A stretch of DNA of 64,000 nt from assembly GCA_027924585.1 (NCBI GenBank), contig BSBM01000643.1, positions 20,075,001 to 20,139,000 on the forward strand, read 5' to 3'. The notes beneath the pieces are model-generated. The model did no database searches and was not told where the DNA came from. It saw only the letters and a program-made list of their open reading frames with translations. The position numbers were made by a program, and so were the translations under genes. The stretch comes from Larix kaempferi (taxonomy: Eukaryota; Streptophyta; Pinopsida; Pinales; Pinaceae). This document shows positions 11,251 through 20,977 of this stretch, in pieces. Position 1 is the stretch's first letter. Each line of letters begins with the position of its first letter.

Positions 11251-12659
11251 ACCAACCAAGACCAAAGGATTTCTAATTGCATTATCTTGAATGTTGACCC
11301 CTAACCATTCTTTATATGGTACTGTATCTACAAAAGTGTTCATATAAGCACACTTGTTAGCTGCATTACATCCTCATAAGCTTATTAAATTAATTTTCAT
11401 GCATTATGGAAGCTACCCATATTGAGATTTTTTGTCAAATCAAGGCTACATGATCTTTTTTATTCAATTTATAGGAATATCTAAAGCATTTATTTAGAAT
11501 CATGTACATTTGTTCCCCTTTGGATCAACATTTTAATGACTATAACCATGCTTAGTTTTGATCTCGGAGCTAAAAGTTACAACGCTTCAAAATTACCAAT
11601 TTTTCCCAATTATGTACTTGATGTCTATTTTTGGTTAATTTGATGTCTTGTTCTATTATGACTTGGAAATTGATGATGTACATGTGTATGTATATGTGTG
11701 AGTGTGCGTTTAGGATATTCCTATACTCCATCCTAGTCCTACCAGCCTGTCAGTTATTTTCATTATCAATCTTGCATGCATTTTCTGCATGCAGCATGCA
11801 TTGCATGCATCCACATGATGCCTAGTCATCAGGTTGACACCGCCAGCACCTAGTCCCTAGTCTTCCAGCACTCGGGAGCTTATTTCCACTTAGATTGAGC
11901 CCTCCTAGCTAGTGATGCACCCACTTCTCACCCACCACTTGAGAAGGGCGCATTTTCTCACCTACCACTCCTGTTGTACTTCAGTTAGTTAAGTTATCAT
12001 CAGTTCTTTTCTTGATTTAAGGCTAGACTGACTCTCAACTGATTGTATCACTCCGATGGACCTCCGATGAGGCTTGAATACCCATTATGAATCTAGATAG
12101 CTCCTCATGCGCCCTCCACTGAGCCTCCTTCATTCAGTTAGTGCCTCCATGTGCCAGTTATACCTACCACACTCAGTTAGACTGAGTTTGACTGATGGTT
12201 GACAGTTACTTGTGCATTGATGACTCCACCGATGATGAGATAGAATTCTAGTTGTGCTTGATGACACTCCACTGATTTTGGATCTATCCATGCAGGCTGA
12301 TTCGAATCACACCTAGTGTATTCGAATCCTGAGCATTGTATATTTACTGTTTTACTATTTAGATTAATGTAACATGTGTAATTATTCTGCCTCTATCTGA
12401 GCTCCTTTGGATCTATACTCTACTACTCTATTCTTCTTCTATTATTCCTAAATTCTTTCATTGTGAGGTTTACATCATCTCTTGGATCTACTGTGAGCAT
12501 TTTCACAGTGTGTGCATGCTTGTGGATACACTTGATATGGGTGATTACTATATGTTGATGATATGCTATATATATTCATGGTTGGAAAACTAATGAGAAT
12601 GCATGGATTATAACACTATTAGCAATATAACACAAATATGCATCATGGCATGAAATTAA
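11251..12659. other. unassigned sequence with a CATGCA-rich patch
   Basis: No supported gene. At about 11773-11812 four to five GCATGC/CATGCA palindromes cluster. The stretch 11830-12330 is less AT-rich than its neighbours and could be an old LTR, but no partner copy is in the window. Near 12298-12330 the string ATTCGAAT appears twice about 25 bp apart. Confidence 0.35.
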
Positions 12660-12676
12660 TACTAACACTTTGAATA

Positions 12677-12864
12677 TTGAATATTTCTTTTTGTTTCCAG
12701 AAAAATGGTGAAGATGAATGCTTGGATGATGATCCATACTATGCTGACAATGGACTAGAGAAAGGAGTTGATGATAATGATGATGGATCAGATCAACATG
12801 ACGATGAAGATGACGAGGATGATGATCATGATGATGATGCTGATGTTGGTGGTGGTAGACACTG
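12677..12864 (+). other. short acidic D/E-rich frame behind a splice-acceptor-like tract
   Basis: A pyrimidine-rich tract ending TTTTTGTTTCCAG (about 12689-12701) precedes KNGEDECLDDDPYY and then a run of aspartate and glutamate, ending GGGRH before a TGA near 12864. The layout resembles a last exon encoding an acidic tail, but GAT/GAC-rich simple sequence gives the same look. No upstream exons were recognised and no function is proposed. Confidence 0.2.
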
Positions 12865-13435
12865 ATGTTATTGATGAGATTGTGGATGTTTATTACTTTC
12901 TCCATGCTACTGGACATGCATTGTTTCTTTTATGATGATCCATGTTCATGTTACATTCTGGGCCATATTGATTTGTATCATGGATTGATGTCGACATATA
13001 AACTTTGATTACCCTTGATCATTTTGAATTTTCTATATATTGATATAAAAAAACTTATTTCTTGCAATATTGGTATTTTCATTATATATATCTTTTAGTT
13101 CTTTTAACTTTATTATAATGATATGTATGAGAGGTTATTGATCTGATGATATATTTTACTTTCACTTCTTTTGATGAAAGATAATGACAATGTTATTGGT
13201 ATTATCTTGTAAATTTATATATATTAGAAGTTGTTGATGATCTTTTGATGGAGATGCAATAAATATGATGTAATTATTACTTCCGATGAATGTTGTCCAT
13301 TTGTCTTAAATTTCTTCATATATGTTATGCAATTAATTTCAATAGTGATATCTGCTTAATTTGTATGTTTCTTTATGTTATTTGAGAACTATGAAATAAA
13401 TGAGATAATTATAATAATATGATACAATAATTATA
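12865..13435. other. AT-rich unassigned sequence
   Basis: Very AT-rich, with no frames or repeats I can name. The 12-bp-period array begins just to its right. Confidence 0.4.
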
Positions 13436-13439
13436 TTGG

Positions 13440-14490
13440 TACAAAATTGGATGCAAATGTAGATGCTAAATAGCTAGCCTAATGTGGTGACAATGAGGAA
13501 TAAAAAAAGGAAGCAATAGTAGGAGCAACATTGGACACAAACCTTGGCACTAATTTGGAAGTCAATTTTGGTGCTATTATGGAATCAAAACTAGAAGCCA
13601 AACTAGAAGAAAAACTAAAGGCCAACAAAGAAGCAAAACTAGATGCTAAATGGGACACTAAATGTTGTGTTCATGCGGACGAAAGATAAGAATCAACCCA
13701 AGTAGCTAAACAAGAAGCAAAATGTGGCACTATTGTGGAAGCAAAAATAAGCACTAAACTGGGAGCTAAAGTGGTTTCCAACCATGGTGCCAATGTGGAA
13801 GCCAAACATGGTGCTAATGTGGACGCAAACAAGGATGCAAAACTAGGCGTTAAAAAGGATGCAACACTTGGTGCTAACGAGGAATCCAAACATGGAGCGA
13901 ATGTGGTAGAAACCATGGTTGCAAAACTGGATGTTAATGTGGATGCAAAACATGGTGCGACACGGGAAGCAAAACTTGGTGCCAATGAGGAAGCAAAACA
14001 TGATGCAAACTGGGAAGCAAAACATGATGTAAAATGAGAAGCAAAACAAGGCGCTAATGTGGTAGCACACATGGATGCAATAGTGGACACTAATATGGAT
14101 GCAAACATGGCAGTAATGTGGAAGCAAACATAGATTCCAAATTGGATGCTAACTTGGTGCTATTCTAGGTGATACTTGGACATAGTTCTTGATGTAATTG
14201 GGTGGACACTAAAAAGGTAGCTAAATGGGATGATAAACCTGGCACTATACTAGAAGCTAAATGGGATGATAAACCTGACACTATACTAGAAGCTAAATGG
14301 GATGATAAACCTGGCGCTATTTTGGATGAAAAATGGGACATTAAATTGGACGCTAAATGGGATGTTATTTGGGACGATAAATGGGATGCTAAATGGGATG
14401 CAATTTTAGGTGCTTTAAAAATTGTTCATGACGTGCTAGGTTTAGCGTCTCCTTGGGCCACTCAATGGGAAAAAAATTACACTAAAAAGG
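13440..14490 (+). repeat. degenerate 12-bp-period minisatellite
   Basis: About 1 kb is built from 12-bp units of the type GC-N-AA-NN-TGG-NN, for example GCAAAACATGGT, GCTAATGTGGAT and GCTAAATGGGAT. At 14226-14330 a 36-bp higher-order unit (three 12-mers: GCTAAATGGGAT, GATAAACCTGGC, ACTATACTAGAA) is repeated nearly exactly. Because 12 is a multiple of 3, long repetitive frames appear on both strands: a 145-codon frame with a four-residue period on the - strand (13671-14108) and + strand frames at 13735-14037 and 14202-14498. I treat these as repeat by-products rather than genes, since the units diverge freely and stops fall within the array. Confidence 0.9.
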
Positions 14491-14639
14491 GACACTAATC
14501 CTGGTACTAATTACTAGTTTTGTTGTAGTGGATTTGGGGAAGAGATCTCATGTCTAGCTCATGACTACTTGAGTTAACCCTTAGGGATACACAAAAACAC
14601 ACACAAAAACCTAATGGGTTAGATTATTATGTTTGAACA

Positions 14640-15005
14640 TAGCAGTTTCAAGGTAGAGATAATTTAGAGGCCATAGGTTCGAATCCTTTAGAGTCCCTTT
14701 GTTTTAGGAGTACATTTTGTACTCCAACGACATTTACATCATGAGGAAGCTTAAGAGATGCTTCTCCATATTCGTGGATGACATACCTAGTAAACCTATT
14801 GGTGTATACTATTTCAATAAGGGATTCTAACTGAGCACATGCTGGCCTTAAACTACCCAAATGCATGGAGAGTGGTTCAAATGCTAGTCACAATAACTCT
14901 TGGTAACTCGAAGGACCAACCAAATTTAAACCTACGACCTATGGCCTCCTCATTGACAACATGCCTTAAGTAGTTGGTTCAATTAGTTGAGCTAACCCAT
15001 AGTGA
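14640..15005 (-). mobile_element. tRNA-derived SINE-like sequence
   Basis: Read on the - strand from about 15000, an A-box-like TTAGCTCAACTAATTG is followed about 60 bp later by a B-box-like GTAGGTTTAAATTTGG, the layout of an internal RNA polymerase III promoter. A second B-box-like GGTTCGAATCC lies on the + strand at about 14672-14682. Both are preceded by GAGGCCATAGG or a close match, so two related copies in opposite orientation may have fused. Ends and target duplications were not resolved. Confidence 0.4.
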
Positions 15006-15244
15006 AATAGGGCATTGGACAATTCCTAACATATTATGTGATGAAAGAATTTGTCATCTTTGTGATATTAAGAAAATGGAGGATGAAAATCATTCTCTTA
15101 GAATTTTCTATGTATGCCCACTTTAGATCTTGATTTAAGAATATTTGTAACACCACATACTTTTCTAATCCGTTAACTCATCAAAACTATGGTGATTTAG
15201 GAGATCTTATCTCCATGCTTTTCGAGCATGGAAATAAATTTCTA

Positions 15245-15458
15245 TAGAAAACCAATTAATTCCTTACTATTTTTATTAGTCTCAATGGACAATAACAATC
15301 ATCACAGTCTCTCTCTCTCTCTCTCTCTCTAATACACACACACACACATACATATATAATTCTAATTCTATGGAAAACCAATTAGTTCCTTACTATTTTT
15401 CTTAGTCTCAATGGACAATAACAATCATCATCCTCTCTCTCTCTCTCTCTCTCTCCCC

Positions 15459-15505
<47 letters not shown>
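15245..15505 (+). repeat. tandem duplication carrying (TC)n-(AC)n microsatellites
   Basis: A segment starting near GGAAAACCAATTA(A/G)TTCC (about 15247 and 15372) occurs twice in tandem at a distance of about 125 bp. Each copy ends in a TC run and an AC run; the second AC run (about 15461-15502) is much longer. The copies differ at only a few positions outside the simple repeats. Confidence 0.85.
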
Positions 15506-15647
15506 TCCAAATGGAAAATATCAATCATTCAAGAAGAGTGATCATGAACTGTCCTCAAGGGACTTACATTCATTGTACAACAAGAAATATTATGTTATAT
15601 AAAGTCTTGCATATTACTAAAGCACATTTCATTATATATATATATTT

Positions 15648-15866
15648 ATTTTTTCATTGGAACATGTCATGGGGAAACCCTCAGGTACTTCCCCTCATTT
15701 TGAGGATGGTACCCAAGATAAACCATAAGCCCTGATTACGGGGCCTAAACCGATGGGGACATCAAGTGAGGCCCTTATATAGCAATGTATAGCCACCCAA
15801 GGATTTGACCTCGAGACCTTCTACCACAACTTACAACACTCATCCACTTGAGCTAGCCCACCGGGC
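15648..15866 (-). mobile_element. tRNA-derived SINE
   Basis: On the - strand the sequence starts at about 15866 with GGGCTAGCTCAAGTGG (A-box) and has GAGGTCAAATCC (B-box) about 50 bp on. It then has a tRNA-unrelated body and an A/T-rich tail near 15650. It is about 220 bp long, normal for a plant SINE. Similar TA-rich strings (TTATATATATAT) flank both sides and are a likely target duplication, although simple-repeat slippage blurs the exact length. It abuts the left LTR of copia element A. SINEs are moved in trans by LINE machinery; two LINE remnants are present elsewhere in the window. Confidence 0.7.
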
Positions 15867-15878
15867 TTATATATATAT

Positions 15879-16459
15879 TGTTAGTTTTTCATCATTTAAT
15901 TCAATATGATCTAGGATCTTAATTGAGAGAATAACATGCACAGAAAATAAAACACAAGAGACAAGAGACACAAAGCATTTCACCGAGGAAACCATAAAGG
16001 AGAAAACCCCGCAACTTCCTTAGAGATAGAATGAGCAATAGTACAAAACCCCAAAACAAAGAGATGGTCTCCAACAACTTCCTCCTCCTCCACTTGTGCA
16101 AACTCCTCCTCTCTCTCACTAATACGAAGTGATTGAGTGTGTGAATGATCAAATAGAGAGGAGCACCCTCTCTATTTATACTTTACCTTTCACTTAGCCT
16201 TAACTCCAAACAGGTCGGTCCCTAAGTGTAACTAATTGGGTCGAATTCTCTAGGAGATTCTAATAACCCATTAATAACTTAACTATGGGGTCTAATACCC
16301 TGACATACATGGGAGGATTGATCTCAGTGACTTTACATGAACCAAGTACAATAATGACTTCTCCGACTGGAGGAATAAACATCTTTGTTGAAGGTACAGT
16401 AATAAAATACAAATACAAAATGCAAGTGCATACATTCCGAAGTTACAAATACATCAACA
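15879..16459 (-). repeat. 3' LTR of element A
   Basis: 581 bp from TGTTAGTTTTTC to ATACATCAACA on the + strand, so TGTTGATG...CTAACA on the element strand, with TG...CA ends. It is homologous to 28342-28831. An AT-rich TCTATTTATACTT, in the position expected of a TATA box, lies near 16171-16183 on the + strand. Confidence 0.9.
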
Positions 16460-16475
16460 CTCCCTCTTAACTAGG
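16460..16475 (-). other. polypurine tract of element A
   Basis: On the element strand the purine-rich CCTAGTTAAGAGGGAG lies immediately before the 3' LTR. It would prime plus-strand DNA synthesis. Element B has the same string at the same place. Confidence 0.8.
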
Positions 16476-16888
16476 AAGGTATTCTCTTGACATAGTTCAT
16501 CAGCACAAGTCTTCGTCACTGGATCATCATCGTCACTGCTGCTGCTATCTCTATCATCAATCTCCAATCTACTCGTCATAGGAAGTTCTACAGAGCTAAC
16601 CCTTGTTCATGCTGGATGTAGGCCTAGCCTCCATGTAGGTCTTCATCATATCTGCGAGAAAGCCATCCAGTAGGTACATCTCAGGACTGATTACACTGCC
16701 TCTGTAAAACCTGCAAGATCTCCCAGGAATGATTATATACCACTGCAAAACCTGAAGGAGAATCTCAGGACTGATTATATGCCACTTGCAAAACCTGTGT
16801 ACCCTACTGTCACCTCATCATCTTCAGATCATCTCATCATCCACAGAGCACAGCCCATATGCAAATCATACAACACTTACACCACCGA

Positions 16889-17330
16889 CATGGGAGAACA
16901 CATCTCCCAGCATTTGGGGAAGGCTCCAACCCTTAATTTTTCACCATGGGAGAACACATCTACCACCATGTGAAAAATGGCTTCAACCCTTACATCTACA
17001 CCATGGGAGAACACATCTACCACCATGTGAGAATGGCTCCAGCCCTTACATCTGCACCATGGGAGAACACATCTACCACCATGTGAGAATGGCTCAAGCC
17101 CTTACATCTGCACCATGGGAGAACACATCTACCACCATGTGAGAGTGGCTTAGCAATTACATCACTACCATAGGAGAACACATCTACAATCATGTCGGAA
17201 AAGCTCGACAATTACATCACGACCATGGGAGAACACATCTACAACCATGTCTAAAAATCCCGAAAATTACATCATGACCATGGGAGAACACATCTACAGC
17301 CATGCCGAAAAATCCCATGTGCATCTGCGT
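16889..17330 (-). repeat. 56-bp tandem array in element A
   Basis: About eight units beginning (C)CATGGGAGAACACATCT, most about 56 bp, between the RNase H stop and the polypurine tract. The outer units are the most diverged. Homologous to the 54-55-bp array in element B at the same position. Unit length is not a multiple of 3, so frames across it are not coding. Confidence 0.9.
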
Positions 17331-17342
17331 CTTCCGGACTCA

Positions 17343-19193
17343 TCACTTCCCCTTGGAAGGAACCTCGATCTGAAGTGCACCAAGCTTCTCTCTGAAGTAT
17401 TCAAACTTCACTCTGGCCAGCGGCTTGGTCAATACATCGGCTATCTGCTCGTCCGTTGCAACATAGTGGAGCTTCACTGCACCATATCCCTGATATAGTG
17501 ATACTTGATCTCGATGTGCTTCGACTTGTGATGGAACACCGAGTTCTCAGACAACTTCACACAACTCTGGTTGTCGCAATATATACAAGTCACATCCAAC
17601 TGGAGATCAAACAAATCAGATAGGCTTCCTCATCCATACTGCCTTACAGTTAGCTGAACAATCTGCGACATACTCTGCTTCGACTGTACTCAGTGCCACA
17701 CAGGACTGCTTCCAAGAGATCACACCTGGTCCCAAACTGAAGCAACACCCTGAGGTGCTCTTCCTATCAATGGCACTGCTGGCCCAATATGAATCGACAT
17801 AACCCGCCAGGTTAATCTTCTGATTCGCATCATACTTGAGCCCATAATCAACCGTACCCTCCAGGTACCTCAGAATATGCTTTGCAACAATCAGGTGAAC
17901 ATGTCTCGGATCTGTTAGGAACTAGCTCAATGTGTTCACAGCAAAGCAAATATCTGGTCTCGTGTTTGTCAGGTACATTAAGGACCCAATCATTTGACGA
18001 TACATCGTGGCATCAACCGACTCTGATGAAGCATCACTCAATAGCTTCAAGTTCGATGCCATAGGTGTGGCCATGGCATTGCATTCCATCATCCCGAACC
18101 GCTTCAGGATCGCTACTGCATACTTCCCTTGTCCAAGGAATATTCCATCCGCACTCTGCCACACCTCCATGCCTAGAAAATAGTGCATCATACCCAAGTC
18201 CTTCATCTCAAACTCGGCAGCAAGCTTCCTCTTCATATTAGCAATCATCCCATCCTCACCTGTTACAAACAGGTCATCCACATACAATAGGAGTATCATT
18301 GGATTGGCTTCCTCAACCTTGTAGTAAAGGTTGGAATCTGATTTACTCTTGGTAAAGCCCAAACAAGTCAGGAAGCTGTCTATCCTTTCGTACCACGTCT
18401 TGGGTGCCTGTTTCAAACCGTACAAGGATTTCTTTAGTTTGCACACATGAGACTCCCTGTCATGTGTCTCAAACCCGAGTGGCTACTCCACATACACTTC
18501 CTCTTCCACTACACCATTCAAGAACACTGTCTTGACATCCATTTGGTGTATCTTCCAATTCATCATTGCAGCTAGAGCAAGAACTGTTTTGATGGAAGTG
18601 TACTTGTCTACAGGTGCAAATGTCTCCTCATAGTTTATTCCTTCTTTCTGGGAGAAGCCACGTGCTACAAATATTGCCTTGTATTTCTCTATGCTTCCAT
18701 CTGTAGCATGCTTGATCTTGTAGATCCAGTTGGAAGTCACCATAGACTTCCCTTCTGGTCTTGGGACCACATCCCAGACATCATTCTTCATTATCAACTG
18801 GTACTCCTTGATCATGGCATCCTTCCATTCCTTTCTTTCTGTTGCTTCTTCATAGTTGGTAGGTTCCTTGTCAATGATGTCACATAGCAGGGCTACATAA
18901 CTGGTGTATGGCCTCGGTCTCTTGCTTTCTCTATGCATTCCTTCTGAAGCACCATACCTTTCTGCATCTTGAATTACCTCTTGTAGCCATGCTGGTTTCC
19001 TTTTGGGAGAATTCTTTTGATAGAGTGGATCTATAGGTTCCTGTGGGTCTTCCATCTTGTGTTCTTCATATTCTTCTGGAATCGCTTCTTCCATTTACTG
19101 TATTTCTGATCCTGGGAACTTTAGGTTCTTCAATATCTTCAATAGGTATCTTTTTTGATTTGTTGTATGCTGAGTCTTCGTCGCTTGTTCTTC
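17343..19193 (-). pseudogene. RT-RNase H of copia element A (C-terminal Pol only)
   Basis: Copia reverse transcriptase: the N-terminal segment WKDAMIKEYQLIM is followed by KWxxIYKIK-type motifs, WKIHQMDVKTVFLNG (about 18530-18575), SLYGLKQAPKTWY (about 18385-18425), and the catalytic YVDDLFVTG (about 18260-18290). Then come MKDLGMMHYFLGMEV and the domain end QMIGSLMYLTNTRPDICFAV (about 17937-17996). RNase H follows with KSTSGCCFS, SCVALSTVEAEY, and ends VPSKGK before a TGA at 17343-17345. Breaks: a TAG near 18479 after EEEVYVE, a stop after FAVNTLS near 17920, and a frame disturbance in RNase H near 17600. No integrase or protease precedes it; the frame begins after an acidic/proline-rich segment typical of the integrase-RT linker. 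Reasonably well preserved compared with its surroundings. Confidence 0.85.
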
Positions 19194-19790
19194 TGTTAAT
19201 TTTTTAGCATTAATTCAACATACTCTAGGATCTTTACTGAGAGAATAACATGTACAGAATATCAAGCATATCAAACACAACAAGCAATCACATGAGACAA
19301 TAGACACACAGAGTTTCACTGGGGAAAACCATAAAGGTGAAAAACCCAACAACTTCTTCAGAGATAGAAAGAGAAATGATACAACCCAAGGACAAGAGAT
19401 AGTCTCCTAGTAGTAGCTTCTCCTCCTCCACTAGTGCGCCACTCTCCAATGAGTGTATAAGTGAGAAAGTGAATGATCAAATAGAGTGCCTCCCGCACTC
19501 TATTTATACTTGACTTGACTTTCCTAATAAACTTTAATAGGTCGGCCTCAACTTAACCACTTAACATAATGTTGACAGGGCCGACCCCCAATAGGGTGGT
19601 CTAATAACCCTTTGACCCACATGACTTATACAGGGCCGATCCCATCAAGGTGGTCTAATAACCCATCAAGTATACGTTACGACACTTACAATATAAATGA
19701 CGACACTTCCGTATAGAGGAATAATAACATCTCTATAGGAATACAATATACATATGTGAAATACATTTTGAAGCTACATATACATCAACA
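19194..19790 (-). repeat. 3' LTR of element B
   Basis: 597 bp, TGTTGATGTATATG...AATTAACA on the element strand. Same length as the 5' LTR. The left flank TCTTC is one half of the target duplication. Its right part resembles the LTR of A (…ATACATCAACA end, CTATTTATACTT box). Confidence 0.95.
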
Positions 19791-19806
19791 CTCCCTCTTA
19801 ACTAGG
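19791..19806 (-). other. polypurine tract of element B
   Basis: CCTAGTTAAGAGGGAG on the element strand, directly abutting the TG of the 3' LTR; identical to that of A. Confidence 0.85.
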
Positions 19807-20127
19807 AAGGTATTTCTCGACACAGATCTGCTAGCACAAGTCTTCTTCTCTGGATCATCGTCATTGTCTCTGCTGCTGCTATCTCAATCAATCTCTAATT
19901 TGCTTGTCATAGGAAGTTCTACAGAGCCAACCCTTTTTCATGCTGGATGTAGGCCCACCACCTGTAGGTCTTCATCATCACTGGCCATACTGTGGATCCC
20001 AGGACTAATTACGTGCGTCAACAAAACCTCGAAAGAGCATCCCAGGACTTTTACGAGCACACAGCTCAACCTATCGGATCTCCCATGACCTTTTACATGC
20101 CACTGCACAACCTATCCATGGCCACAG

Positions 20128-20896
20128 AGTATCATCCTGATACTGATGATCATACTGATCATAACATCGTTCACGAAGCACAACCCAAATGCACATCACA
20201 TAGCACTTACATTCACCGGCATGGGAAGACACACTTCAACCATCCGTGAAAGGCTCAACACTTATATCTACGCCATGGGAAGACACACTTCGACCATGCG
20301 AGAATGGCATCGCACTTATATCCATAGCCATGGGAAGACACACTTCAACCATGCTAGGAATGGCACAACACTTATATCAAAGCCATGGGAAGACACACTT
20401 CAACCATGCTCGAATGGCACAACACTTATATCGCAGCCATGGGAAGACACACTTCAACCATGCTCGAATGGAACAACTCTTACATCAACGACCATGGGAA
20501 GACACACTTCAACCATGTCGGAATGGCCCCAACCCTTATATCTGCACCATGGGAGGACACACCTACCACCATGTGAGAATGGCTCATGTGCATCTGTGTC
20601 TTCGGAACTCATCACACATAATCCAACTGATTATGTAATGTATCCACCTGATACATAAAATCACATATGATCATCCTGATCATCATCATAGCATCATCCT
20701 GATGCATATCATCCAAAGTATCATCCTGATACTCATCTCACATGATCATCCTGATCATCATCATTGCATCGTCCCGATGCATATACATATACATGATCTA
20801 ACTGATCATACCAAGCATCCAATTGATGCATATATATATATATACATGATCCAACTGATCATACCAAGCAGTAACTGGAGCATCATCCTAATGCTC
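20128..20896. repeat. array of micro-hairpins with co-varying stems
   Basis: At least 13 short perfect inverted repeats share a core ATC-N5-GAT but have different outer stems. The main cluster is 20616-20896, with two more at 20128-20144 and 20146-20162. Examples: AGTATCA-TCC-TGATACT (20128, 20717), ATGATCA-TCC-TGATCAT (20667, 20742), ACATAATC-CAACT-GATTATGT (20616), ATGTATC-CACCT-GATACAT (20638), GCATCA-TCC-TGATGC (20691), GCATCG-TCC-CGATGC (20766), ATGATC-CAACT-GATCAT (20846), GAGCAT-CATCCTA-ATGCTC (20878). Centres are about 21-33 bp apart in the main cluster. The main cluster has no counterpart in element A. It lies between the RNase H stop and the tandem array, so it would be in the 3' UTR of the element transcript. 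Confidence 0.85.
20220..20600 (-). repeat. 54-55-bp tandem array in element B
   Basis: Seven units starting (C)CATGGGAAGACACACTTC. The last unit (about 20547-20600) is closest to the A-type unit (ACCTACCACCATGTGAGAATG). One further diverged unit lies near 20915-20970, beyond the micro-hairpins. The overlapping + strand frames here are repeat by-products. Confidence 0.9.
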
Positions 20897-20977
20897 ATCG
20901 CACAATGCTTACATCCACAGCCATGGGAAGGATCCTCCTCTCACCATGGTTGGAATGGCTTCTGCAAATGTGTCCCG

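Noticed and set aside
12576-12917. Histidine-rich - strand frame of 113 codons
   Set aside because: Complement of the aspartate-rich simple sequence on the + strand.
13671-14108. 145-codon - strand frame with a four-residue period, superficially like a repetitive structural or ice-binding protein
   Set aside because: It is the complement of the 12-bp minisatellite. The + strand is equally open, and no signal peptide or non-repetitive part exists.
15648-15866. tRNA gene
   Set aside because: Only A-box and B-box are present. No cloverleaf or anticodon arm can be folded by eye, and the body is SINE-like.
15919-16152. - strand frame of 77 codons, present again at 28382-28615
   Set aside because: Both copies lie inside the two LTRs of element A; duplication comes from the LTR, not from gene conservation.
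20146-20658. Overlapping + strand frames of 130-170 codons
   Set aside because: They run across the 54-55-bp tandem array and the micro-hairpins of element B, antisense to the element. The period is not a multiple of 3.
20128-20896. CRISPR-like array
   Set aside because: The repeats are not constant with unique spacers; the palindromes vary and the context is a plant copia element.
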